DNA of 9,559 nt from an uncultured Oscillospiraceae bacterium (GCA_958403605.1 CATXYA010000034.1:1-9559); one strand, 5' to 3'; counted from the stretch's first letter, positions 1 to 5,483 are shown. A program made the numbers and translations. The notes: a model not told the origin generated them from the sequence alone.

Positions 1-558
1 CAGCTCTTTGAAATAGATCAGGTTTTTCTCATACATCTGGTCCAGCATGGCGATGTCCTTCAGCAGCTGGATCTGATGGTCCTGCAGCATGCCCTCGATC
101 TTATCGACGTTGACCTCCGCCTTGGAGTATTTCGATTTCAGCGCGTCCAGCTGGTTCGACGTCTTTTTGAAGAAGCCGAAAATGCCCTTGGACTCGTTGT
201 TGGCGTCGAAGCCGCGCAGCTCGCCGATGAGGTTCGTCACCATGTCGCCCACTTCGCCCAGGTCCTTGGTGCGGATGTTTTCCAGCGTGGCGCTGGAGAA
301 ATCGGCCACCTTTTTCTGGCTGGCGGCGCCGTACTGCAGGATCTGCGTGGAATTGGTCAGGTCGATCTTATCTGAAAAATCGGCCACCTGCTTGCGCTCG
401 GCCTCCGACAGGCTGGATTCATCCAGCACCACCGGCTCGATCTTTTTAGCGGGAGCCGGAGCAGCTTCCAGAGTAGGGGCGGCGGGCTCCTCCGCGGTCA
501 GGGTCAGCGTGGGCGCTTCTTCGCCCAGGGTCAGGTTGGGGGTGAGGTTTTCTTCCAT
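1..558 (-). CDS. telA: TelA-family toxic anion resistance protein (3' end outside window)
   Basis: The first 186 codons are visible; the frame is still open at position 1, so the C-terminal part is missing. After an acidic, Pro/Ala-rich N-terminal tail of about 45 residues, the sequence follows the TelA family (Bacillus YaaN/YceH type). Recognisable segments are VADFSDKIDLTNSTQILQYG near residues 57-76, a GEVGDMVTNLIGEL stretch, the KGIFGFFKK motif near 126-134, and a helical run ending DQMYEKNLIYFKEL. The family is cytoplasmic, mostly alpha-helical, and linked to tellurite and cell-envelope-toxicant tolerance; its biochemical role is unclear. The start at 558 has AAAGGA about ten bases upstream. 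It lies 21 bp after xpaC, matching the xpaC-yaaN order of Bacillus subtilis. The N-terminal tail repeats NLTL and PTLTL, a motif that also ends the XpaC protein. The family call is strong. Confidence 0.93.
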   Translation of the reverse strand, partial: MEENLTPNLTLGEEAPTLTLTAEEPAAPTLEAAPAPAKKIEPVVLDESSLSEAERKQVADFSDKIDLTNSTQILQYGAASQKKVADFSSATLENIRTKDLGEVGDMVTNLIGELRGFDANNESKGIFGFFKKTSNQLDALKSKYSKAEVNVDKIEGMLQDHQIQLLKDIAMLDQMYEKNLIYFKEL

Positions 559-579
559 GGTCGATCGTTCCTTTCTTCT

Positions 580-1269
580 TTACAGCGTCAAAGTGGGTTT
601 GGTCTCATCGTTGCCGGCCGCCGGCGTATCGCCCAGCAGGCCCTCGCTTTTGGCAATGGCCTCCAGCACGTCCAAATCGGACGTGACGTCCAGCGCCTCT
701 CCGGCGAAAAGGGCATCCAGCTGGGCCTCAAACGCCTTGGCGATCAAGGCGGCGTTCTGCTTCACATCGCGCTCCAGCGCCCGGGCGTTTTCGCCCTTGG
801 CGCCGCTGGCGGCCAGGTCGGCATAGGTCGTCAGCACCTTGATGGCCGTGGGCAGGTAATAGGTGGCGAACTTGCGGATGCCCTTGGCCTTGGACGGCTC
901 TTCGGACACGCGCTTCAAAATGGCGCGGCCCGCGCGTTCCATGCGGGCGATGGATTCCGACAGCTCCGCGTCCGCGATGCGCTTATTGAGCGCCGCCAGG
1001 GTATCCAGGTCTTTTTCCGCCTGGGCCAGGGCTTTGTCCAGCCCGGCCTCGCCCGTGGCGAACACCGTGGAGGGCACCGGCACCAGCACCGTGCGCGGGG
1101 GGATGCTTTTTTTTGCCACGGCATAGACGCCCGCCGCGCCCAAAACGCACAGCGCCAGCGCCCACCAGCGGTAAATGGGCAGCACCAGCGCCAGCACCAG
1201 CAGCGCGGCCGCCGCCAGGTACAGCGGCTTTGCCGAGGGGATCTGTTTTTCCATCATGGGTCTTTCCAT
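580..1269 (-). CDS. xpaC: XpaC-like membrane protein (5-bromo-4-chloroindolyl phosphate hydrolysis family)
   Basis: The product is 229 aa. Two hydrophobic helices lie at about residues 16-33 and 36-52, separated by a short turn containing YRWW. A long charged helical region predicted as coiled coil follows (about 75-125), then the family-typical RKFATYYLPTAIKVL segment at 132-146. The name comes from an indicator-phosphate hydrolysis phenotype in Bacillus; a real enzymatic role is not established. An upstream in-frame ATG exists at 1320. I place the start at 1269 because AGGAGG lies nine bases before it, and it removes a Cys/Gly-rich extension unlike the family. The gene lies 21 bp before telA and 72 bp after the DUF308 gene, consistent with one transcript. 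The last five residues are PTLTL, repeated in the TelA N-terminus. XpaC and TelA probably act together at the membrane (inference). Confidence 0.9.
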   Translation of the reverse strand: MERPMMEKQIPSAKPLYLAAAALLVLALVLPIYRWWALALCVLGAAGVYAVAKKSIPPRTVLVPVPSTVFATGEAGLDKALAQAEKDLDTLAALNKRIADAELSESIARMERAGRAILKRVSEEPSKAKGIRKFATYYLPTAIKVLTTYADLAASGAKGENARALERDVKQNAALIAKAFEAQLDALFAGEALDVTSDLDVLEAIAKSEGLLGDTPAAGNDETKPTLTL

Positions 1270-1341
1270 CAGCGGAAACCTCCTCATGTACAACAAACCG
1301 CACCCGGACCCGATGGGCACGTGCGCGGCTTGCGTGGTCGT

Positions 1342-1923
1342 TCAAAAAGAAAAGGGGTCGTTGTCGTCCAGGCTGCGCATGGTCTCTTCCATGTCGCGGA
1401 ACGTGCGGTCCACATACAGCGCGCCCACAATGACGGAGACGCCGCCGAACAGCAGCCCGGCGCCCACGATCATCGTGCCCGCGCCCAGGCCCCCCAAGGG
1501 CCGCAGAAACATCAGGATGCCAAAGGCGACGCGCAGCAGCCCGTCGGCCAGGGCCGTGCCCCAATGCGCCCCCACGGCGCGCTGGGCGCGCACGGTGGAC
1601 AGGCGCAGCAGGCCCGCCGCCAGCAGCCACACGCCGACCAGGATGGCGATGAACATCAGGGTGACCTTGCGGTTGAACAGGAACACCAGCCCCACGGCCA
1701 CGTTGACCACCCCCTGCAGGATGGACGTGCCCGCGCCCCCGGCGGCGCGCATGGCAAAGCCGAAGGCCGTCTCGGTAAGGCCCAAAGCCAGCACACAGAC
1801 GCCGATGAGGATGGGCAGCATGCCCAGCATCGTCTCCGGCCAAAGCAGACACGCCAGGCCCAGCGCGCACAGCAGCGCGCCCGCCGCCACCGGCAGCCAT
1901 TTCAGTTTGCGCCAGTCGGTCAT
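1342..1923 (-). CDS. DUF308/HdeD-like six-helix membrane protein
   Basis: The 193-aa product is almost entirely hydrophobic. Six transmembrane helices can be drawn, at about residues 8-24, 33-57, 65-83, 88-106, 122-140 and 148-168, arranged as helix pairs with Gly-rich faces such as LGLACLL, GVCVLALGL and GAGLLFGG. This is the pattern of DUF308 (HdeD family). In E. coli HdeD is tied to acid and density-dependent stress; no molecular activity is known for the family. The cytoplasmic tail is short and acidic and ends SLDDNDPFSF. The start at 1923 follows AAAGGAG with six bases of spacing. The gene begins 16 bp after the lipoprotein stop, so the two are almost certainly cotranscribed. Context suggests a role in envelope stress, but this is association only. 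Confidence 0.82.
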   Translation of the reverse strand: MTDWRKLKWLPVAAGALLCALGLACLLWPETMLGMLPILIGVCVLALGLTETAFGFAMRAAGGAGTSILQGVVNVAVGLVFLFNRKVTLMFIAILVGVWLLAAGLLRLSTVRAQRAVGAHWGTALADGLLRVAFGILMFLRPLGGLGAGTMIVGAGLLFGGVSVIVGALYVDRTFRDMEETMRSLDDNDPFSF

Positions 1924-1939
1924 TGCCGGCTCCTTTCCG

Positions 1940-2503
1940 TCAGCCCTCGTTGGTCGCCAGGTCGCTCTCGCCCTGCGCCGTCAGCCCCGTGATGGTGTAC
2001 ACGCCGGACAGCTTATACCGGGGCACGTCGTTGTACGCGAAGGCCACGCGGTATTCCGCCGCGGGGTCCAGCCCGGACCAGGTGTAGGTGTAGGGCGAAC
2101 CGTCCGCCGTGAAGTGGACGGTGCCGACAAACTCCGTGCTCTCGCTGCCCTGCTTCCACAGGCTCATGAACGCATCCGTCCATTTGGTCTCGGTGTTCAG
2201 CGTGGCCTGCACGGTGACGGTGATGGAACCGCCCTGCAAAAAGTAATCGGTGCTTTTGCTGTTGATCAGTGTGAATGCGCCCGAAAGCTGGCCCGCGTCG
2301 TACACGGAGACCATTTTGTTGTTTTCCTCCGGCGCGGTGACGCCCTCGGCCAAAGTCACCGTGCCTCCCTGGGTGGCATAGGTGTAGTCCGAGGAGGTGT
2401 CCTCTTCCTCCTCGCTGTTGGAACCGCTGCACCCTGCAAAGCTCAGGCACAGGGCCAGGGCCAGCAAAAGCGCCAGTAAGCGCGTGCTTTTCGAAGATCT
2501 CAT
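1940..2503 (-). CDS. Secreted lipoprotein of unknown function
   Basis: The 187-aa product starts with a classic type II signal peptide: MRSSKSTR, a Leu/Ala-rich core at about residues 9-20, and a lipobox SFAGC with Cys25 as the lipidation site. A short Ser/Glu linker (SEEEEDTSS) leads to a globular domain rich in Thr, Tyr and Val with alternating hydrophobic residues, suggesting a beta-sandwich. I do not recognise a named family. The mature protein should be anchored to the outer face of the membrane. The start at 2503 is supported by GGAGG nine bases upstream and by the signal peptide. It is the first gene of the leftward operon and lies behind a good promoter. It may be the surface component of the membrane module encoded downstream (DUF308, XpaC, TelA); that role is inferred from position only. 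Confidence 0.82.
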   Translation of the reverse strand: MRSSKSTRLLALLLALALCLSFAGCSGSNSEEEEDTSSDYTYATQGGTVTLAEGVTAPEENNKMVSVYDAGQLSGAFTLINSKSTDYFLQGGSITVTVQATLNTETKWTDAFMSLWKQGSESTEFVGTVHFTADGSPYTYTWSGLDPAAEYRVAFAYNDVPRYKLSGVYTITGLTAQGESDLATNEG

Positions 2504-2521
2504 GCAAATGTTCCTCCGGTT

Positions 2522-2550
2522 TTGACTTTTGGCAAAAAATCCGCTACAAT
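2522..2550 (+). promoter_or_regulatory. Sigma-A-type promoter for the MBL-fold gene
   Basis: The -35 box TTGACT (2522-2527) and -10 box TACAAT (2545-2550) are separated by exactly 17 bp; each differs from consensus at one base. Transcription would start near 2557, giving an untranslated leader of about 84 nt before the ATG at 2641. That leader contains the inverted repeat at 2572-2590. Confidence 0.68.
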
Positions 2551-2557
2551 GGAATAT

Positions 2558-2586
2558 AGTATATCATAGCCACGGATGTTTGTCAT
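2558..2586 (-). promoter_or_regulatory. Sigma-A-type promoter for the lipoprotein-DUF308-xpaC-telA operon
   Basis: On the minus strand the -35 box ATGACA (2581-2586) and -10 box TATACT (2558-2563) are 17 bp apart, each one mismatch from consensus. The start would be near 2551, about 48 nt before the lipoprotein ATG. A weaker alternative, TTGGTT plus TATACT with 17-bp spacing, lies further upstream at about 2596-2624. Confidence 0.6.
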
Positions 2587-2590
2587 CCGT
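2572..2590. repeat. 19-bp inverted repeat, candidate operator
   Basis: ACGGATG (2572-2578) and CATCCGT (2584-2590) form a perfect 7-bp inverted repeat with a 5-bp centre. It covers the -35 box and spacer of the leftward promoter and lies at about +16 to +34 of the rightward one. A bound protein could therefore affect both. It could also form an RNA hairpin in the MBL leader. No T-tract follows, so it is not a terminator. Confidence 0.5.
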
Positions 2591-2640
2591 TCTAGTATAC
2601 TACATTTTAAGAAAAAAACCAAGGAGTTGTTTTTTGACAG

Positions 2641-3303
2641 ATGGACCCACTGGACCTTGTCCGCTTTATCAAACACGGCAGCGTCTGTTTGGAGGACGGC
2701 GACGTGACGGTCTATGTCGATCCGTACCGGATCGACGACGACGCCCGCGACGCCGACCTGATCATCATCACCCACAGCCACGGCGACCACTATTCCCCCG
2801 CCGACATCGCCAAGGTGCGCAAGGCCGACACGTGCTTTGCCTCCACGCCCGAGGTGGGCCGCCTGCTGGAGCGGGATTTTGAACTCGACCCCGACTACTT
2901 CACCGCCATCTCGGCCGGCTCGCCCTCCGTGGGCTTTGAGTGCGGCGCCATGGTGACGGCCCTGGCGGCGGAGAACAAAAACCACCCCGCCGGGTTCGGC
3001 TTCGGCGTGCTGCTGGAATTCGGCGGCGCCACCTGGTACCTCTCCGGCGACACCGACGTGCTGGACGAGGACGTGGCGTGCGACGTGCTGCTGGTGTGCT
3101 GCGACGGCGTGTGGAACATGCCCGACTACCTCGCCCGCGTGCCCGCCGAGCTGGCCCGTATGGAGCATAAGCCCGGCCTGGTGGTGCCTTATCATTATGG
3201 CGATGAGGAAAACCCCGGCACGGGCAAAAACGGCGCCAAGCTGTGCGCCGCGCTGCGCGAGGCGGGCTACGCCGCCAAGGAGTGGAAGAAGTTCGGCTTT
3301 TGA
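2641..3303 (+). CDS. Metallo-beta-lactamase-fold metal-dependent hydrolase
   Basis: The 220-aa product is a compact single-domain MBL-fold protein. The metal-binding motif HSHGDH is at residues 45-50 (His45, His47, Asp49, His50) after the strand ADLIIIT. Other likely ligands are His115 in KNHPAG, Asp137 in LSGDTDV and His185 in VPYHYGD. This resembles the small Lactamase_B_2/3 group (UlaG/UPF0173-like) found widely in Clostridia. Substrates there are mostly unknown, so no substrate is assigned. No signal peptide is seen, so it should be cytoplasmic. The ATG at 2641 directly follows an in-frame stop at 2635-2637. The best ribosome binding site, AAGGAG at 2621-2626, is 14 bases away, longer than usual. 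The gene has its own promoter and is transcribed away from the lipoprotein operon. It is probably monocistronic, because hairpins with T-tracts begin about 100 bp downstream. Confidence 0.9.
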   Translation: MDPLDLVRFIKHGSVCLEDGDVTVYVDPYRIDDDARDADLIIITHSHGDHYSPADIAKVRKADTCFASTPEVGRLLERDFELDPDYFTAISAGSPSVGFECGAMVTALAAENKNHPAGFGFGVLLEFGGATWYLSGDTDVLDEDVACDVLLVCCDGVWNMPDYLARVPAELARMEHKPGLVVPYHYGDEENPGTGKNGAKLCAALREAGYAAKEWKKFGF

Positions 3304-3355
3304 CGGGCTGCTGCCAATCACATCAACTTTTTGAAGAAAGAGAGGAGGGCCGCCG

Positions 3356-3376
3356 GTGCGCAAAGCTTCCTGCTGA
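3356..3376 (+). CDS. Possible six-residue leader peptide (upstream ORF)
   Basis: GTG at 3356 opens a six-codon frame encoding (V/M)RKASC and stops at TGA 3374-3376. It has one of the best ribosome binding sites in the window, GAGGAGGG with AGGAGG ending seven bases before the GTG, which has no other use because no longer gene starts here. Such tiny ORFs upstream of ABC-F and erm genes act by drug-dependent ribosome stalling. The peptide does not match a stalling motif I know, so function is inferred from position. Confidence 0.4.
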   Translation: MRKASC

Positions 3377-3401
3377 ACATGGAATGGCACGAGAACAGAG
3401 C

Positions 3402-3425
3402 AAGCCTTTGCAAGGCTTTGTTTTT
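3402..3425 (+). terminator. Hairpin T1 with T-tract
   Basis: AAGCCTT (3402-3408), loop TGC and AAGGCTT (3412-3418) form a 7-bp stem followed by TGTTTTT. It could terminate the MBL transcript or act as the first attenuator hairpin for the ABC-F gene. Moderate stability. Confidence 0.6.
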
Positions 3426-3468
3426 CGTGCGCCGTGCAGGAAATCTTTCCACCGTCCGGTCTTCTATC

Positions 3469-3496
3469 AAATGGGTGCGCCTTTGCGCCCGTTTTT
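3469..3496 (+). terminator. Hairpin T2 with T-tract
   Basis: AAATGGGTGC (3469-3478) pairs with GCGCCCGTTT (3485-3494), with two T-G wobbles and a 6-nt loop. A five-T run at 3492-3496 overlaps the base of the stem. The right arm is complementary to the ABC-F ribosome binding site region, so it may have alternative partners. Confidence 0.5.
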
Positions 3497-3498
3497 GT

Positions 3499-3536
3499 GT
3501 GAGCCGTGGGAAGTTTTCCCGCGGCTCACTTTTTTT
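3499..3536 (+). terminator. Strong intrinsic terminator T3
   Basis: GTGAGCCGTGGGAA (3499-3512) and TTCCCGCGGCTCAC (3516-3529) form a 14-bp stem with one T-G wobble and a 3-nt loop, followed by seven Ts (3530-3536). It lies 43 bp upstream of the ABC-F start codon, so ABC-F expression needs read-through, antitermination or a promoter inside the hairpins (none seen). Confidence 0.88.
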
Positions 3537-3537
3537 C

Positions 3538-3556
3538 GCCGGGCCTGCGGCCCGGC
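3538..3556 (+). other. GC hairpin just upstream of the ABC-F ribosome binding site
   Basis: GCCGGGCC (3538-3545) and GGCCCGGC (3549-3556) form a perfect 8-bp stem with a TGC loop. It ends six bases before AAAGGAG. It has no T-tract, so it is not a terminator; it may protect the 5' end or limit ribosome access. Confidence 0.45.
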
Positions 3557-3579
3557 AGCGCAAAGGAGCGGATACCGCA

Positions 3580-5052
3580 ATGTCATTGATCGAAGTCACC
3601 GGCCTCACGTTTACCTGGCCGGGCAGTTACGACCCCATTTTTGAAAACGTCACCTTCTCCCTGGACAGCGCCTGGAAGCTGGGCTTCACCGGGCGCAACG
3701 GCCGGGGCAAGACCACCTTTTTAAAGCTGCTGTGCGGCGGCCTGCCCTACGAGGGCGCCATCCGCGCCAGCGTTCTGTTCGATTACTTCCCGCCCGCCCC
3801 GTCGGACCCGCTGGCCCTGACGGCGGACGCCGTGCGCGAGGCCGCCCCCGGCGCCGAGGACTGGCGCGTGGCCAAAGAGCTGCGTCTGCTGGGGGTGGAC
3901 CCGGACGACGTGCTGTGGCGGCCCTTCGGCACACTCTCGGGCGGGGAGCAGGTCAAGGTGCTTTTGGCGGCGCTGTTCAGCCGCGAGGCGCATTTCCTGC
4001 TGCTGGACGAGCCCACCAATCATTTGGACGGCCCCGCCCGGGAGGCGGTGGCGCAGTATCTGGCGCAGAAGCAGGGCTTCATCCTCGTCTCGCACGACCG
4101 CGACCTGCTGGACCGCTGCACCGACCACACCCTCTCCATCAACCGCACCAACATCGAGGTGCGGCGCGGCAATTTCTCGGCCTTCGAGGCCGACAAGGCC
4201 CGGCGGGACGCGGCGGAAGCCGCGGAAAACGAGCGCCTGCGGGCCGACATCAAGCGGCTGACGGCCTCGGCGCGGCGGGCGGCCACCTTCGCCTCCAAGG
4301 CGGAGGCGGAAAAATTCGGCACCGGCGCGGCGGACCGCGGCTTCTTGGGCCATAAAGCGGCCAAGCTGCAGCAGCTCTCGCACAACATCGTGCGCCGCCG
4401 GGAGGAGGCCGCCGAGGAAAAGCGCGGCCTGCTGAAAAACGTGGAGGAGGCCGAGCCGCTGAAGCTCTCGCCCCTGGTCTACCACAGCCGGCGCCTGGTG
4501 GAGCTGCGGGACGTGCGCGTATACTACGACGGCGGTTTGGCCGCCGGGCCCGTCAGCTTCACGGTGGAACAGGGCGAGCGCGTGTGCCTGGCCGGGCCCA
4601 ATGGCTGCGGCAAATCCACGCTGCTGAGGCTCGGCGGCGGGGAAGCACCGGCCTAAGCGGGCGAGGTGCGGCGGGGCGCGGGGCTCACCGTGTCCGCCGT
4701 GGCGCAGGATACCTCCTTCCTCACCGGCACTCCGCGGGAGTTCGCCCGCCGCCACGGCCTGGAGGAAGCCCTGTTTTTTGCCGTGCTGCGCAAGCTGGAT
4801 TTCCCCCGCGTGCAGTTTGAAAAGGACATGGCGGATTACAGCGGCGGCCAAAAGAAAAAGGTGCTGCTGGCCCAAAGCCTGTGCACCCGCGCCCATCTTT
4901 ACGTGTGGGACGAGCCGCTGAACTTCATCGACGTCTGGTCCCGCGTGCAGCTGGAACAGCTGCTGCTGGCCGCCCGGCCCACCCTGCTGTTCGTGGAGCA
5001 CGACCGCCGCTTCCGCGACAACGTGGCCACCAAGGTTATCGAGCTGGGCTGA
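3580..5052 (+). pseudogene. Lsa-type ABC-F ribosomal protection protein, interrupted by an in-frame stop
   Basis: The frame encodes two ABC ATPase domains with no membrane segments. The first has Walker A GRNGRGKTT (38-46), signature LSGGEQ (119-124), Walker B LLLDEPTNHLD ending at 150, and SHD (171-173). A charged helical linker (about 190-310) follows. The second has Walker A GPNGCGKST (339-347), signature YSGGQKKK (420-427), WDEPLN (443-448) and EHD (473-475). Order and wording (MSLIEV start, GFTGRNGRGKTT, ADYSGGQKKKVLLAQSLC, LYVWDEPLNFIDV) match Lsa proteins, which free ribosomes of lincosamides, pleuromutilins and streptogramin A. A TAA at 4654-4656 (codon 359) interrupts it; the same frame stays open to 5052, and the restored length of 490 aa equals the family norm. 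The first product would lack the second signature and Walker B. Start 3580 has AAGGAG 11 bases upstream. Pseudogene, sequencing error or read-through are all possible. Confidence 0.88.
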
Positions 5053-5056
5053 TAAA

Positions 5057-5090
5057 GGCCGCTGCGTCAGACAGACGCGGCGGCCTTTTT
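5057..5090 (+). terminator. Intrinsic terminator of the ABC-F gene, embedded in the end of the abrB-like gene
   Basis: GGCCGCTGCGTC (5057-5068) pairs with GACGCGGCGGCC (5074-5085) with one T-G wobble and loop AGACA, followed by TTTTT (5086-5090). It starts four bases after the ABC-F stop. The right arm and T-tract also encode the last residues of the convergent regulator. In the leftward direction only a weak T-run (TTTATC) follows, so leftward termination is less certain. Confidence 0.85.
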
Positions 5091-5324
5091 GAATTCTTCC
5101 AGGCACTGTTTACACAAAAAACGGTCTCCCCGGCAGATCAGCGCCTCCTGGCCGCCGCAAAAAGCGCAGCTGGGCCGCCATCTGCGGATGAGGATGCCCT
5201 CCCGCTCCTGGTCGTAGCTGATCTCTATTCTATCCTTTGCCTGCAAATGCAGCATTTTGCGCAGCTCCATCGGCAAGACGATTCTTCCAATATTGTCGAT
5301 CTCCTTGATGCAAACCGTCTTCAT
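5067..5324 (-). CDS. AbrB/MazE/SpoVT-family regulator with C-terminal zinc ribbon
   Basis: The 85-aa product begins with an AbrB-type swapped-hairpin DNA-binding domain at about residues 1-50, seen in DNIGRIVLPMELRKMLHL (residues 10-27) and the strand ILIRRWRP. This is followed by CAFC (Cys53, Cys56) and CKQC (Cys71, Cys74), a four-cysteine zinc-ribbon-like tail common in clostridial AbrB-like proteins. AbrB proteins are dimeric or tetrameric transition-state regulators that bind AT-rich DNA. The start at 5324 follows AGGGGG seven bases upstream. The gene converges on the ABC-F gene, with only 14 bp between the two stops, and diverges from the XRE gene. An AT-rich region of 159 bp upstream is a plausible place for autoregulation (inference). 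It is unlikely to be an antitoxin, because no adjacent toxin gene is seen on its strand. Confidence 0.9.
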   Translation of the reverse strand: MKTVCIKEIDNIGRIVLPMELRKMLHLQAKDRIEISYDQEREGILIRRWRPSCAFCGGQEALICRGDRFLCKQCLEEFKKAAASV

Positions 5325-5347
5325 GCTTTGGCCCCCTTTTCCCCCTT

Positions 5348-5376
5348 AACATAGCAGAGTTTCGACGGATAGTCAA
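5348..5376 (-). promoter_or_regulatory. Candidate sigma-A promoter of the abrB-like gene
   Basis: On the minus strand TTGACT (5371-5376) and TATGTT (5348-5353) are 17 bp apart. The -10 is weak (4 of 6). The predicted start lies about 17 nt before the ATG at 5324, just upstream of the G-rich ribosome binding site. Confidence 0.45.
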
Positions 5377-5431
5377 TGTATAAATAGAGTACTGATAAAC
5401 AAGGTATATTATTGATAACTATTTTATTCCC

Positions 5432-5455
5432 ATACTCCATCTTATAATAGAGTAT
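5432..5455 (+). promoter_or_regulatory. -10 box of the XRE gene inside a 24-bp inverted repeat (candidate operator)
   Basis: A perfect TATAAT lies at 5443-5448, about 35 bp before the XRE start codon; no good -35 is found 17 bp upstream. ATACTC (5432-5437) and GAGTAT (5450-5455) are inverted copies flanking the -10. AATAGAGTA occurs here at 5446-5454 and again at 5383-5391 near the divergent promoter. The layout suits autorepression by a Cro/C1-type dimer, but no binding is proven. Confidence 0.45.
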
Positions 5456-5483
5456 ATCGAAATTGACGGAATGGGTGTGTGGG

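Larger units (their letters stand above)
3304..3579 (+). promoter_or_regulatory. Structured leader of the ABC-F gene, candidate transcription attenuator
   Basis: This 276-bp stretch between the MBL stop and the ABC-F start has no ordinary gene. In order it holds a strong SD-plus-GTG mini-ORF (3343-3376), hairpin T1 with a T-tract (3402-3425), hairpin T2 with a T-tract (3469-3496), strong terminator T3 (3499-3536), a GC hairpin (3538-3556) and the ABC-F ribosome binding site AAAGGAG (3562-3568). A short upstream ORF plus terminator ahead of an ABC-F gene is the known arrangement for antibiotic-induced attenuation of such genes in Bacillota. A weak promoter could start it (TTGACG at 3300-3305, poor -10 at 3323-3328). 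Otherwise it is reached by read-through from the MBL gene. The alternative is simply a run of terminators for the MBL gene. Confidence 0.5.

Noticed and set aside
1270..1320. Longer XpaC starting at ATG 1320
   Set aside because: The extra 17 residues are unlike the family, and the AGGAGG site fits the ATG at 1269.
2593..2602. 10-bp palindrome TAGTATACTA
   Set aside because: It is short and AT-rich, has no second copy or clear link to a promoter box, and could easily be chance.
3300..3328. Promoter for the ABC-F leader (TTGACG with 17-bp spacing)
   Set aside because: The -10 TCAACT matches only three of six bases, so it is mentioned only as a weak possibility in the leader entry.
3331..3579. 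An open extension of the ABC-F frame upstream of the chosen start
   Set aside because: It runs through three T-tract hairpins, has no ribosome binding site at its internal ATG (3379), and the Lsa family begins at the MSLIEV sequence encoded from 3580.
4020..4388. Frames antisense to the ABC-F linker as a possible toxin or small gene
   Set aside because: Ser/Arg/Ala-rich translation without domains, and it exactly shadows the linker-coding codons.
4666..5052. A separate gene for the second half of the ABC-F protein starting at GTG 4666
   Set aside because: It is in the same frame as the upstream part, starts within the second ATPase domain after Walker A, and has no convincing ribosome binding site. 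It is best read as the tail of one interrupted gene.
3721..5106. 461-residue antisense frame across the ABC-F gene
   Set aside because: It is the complement of a clearly conserved ABC-F sequence, and its composition (His, Gln, Gly, Arg-rich) is typical of a shadow frame.
5463..5483. TTG start adding seven residues to the XRE protein
   Set aside because: No ribosome binding site precedes it, and it lies only about 8 bp after the likely transcription start.
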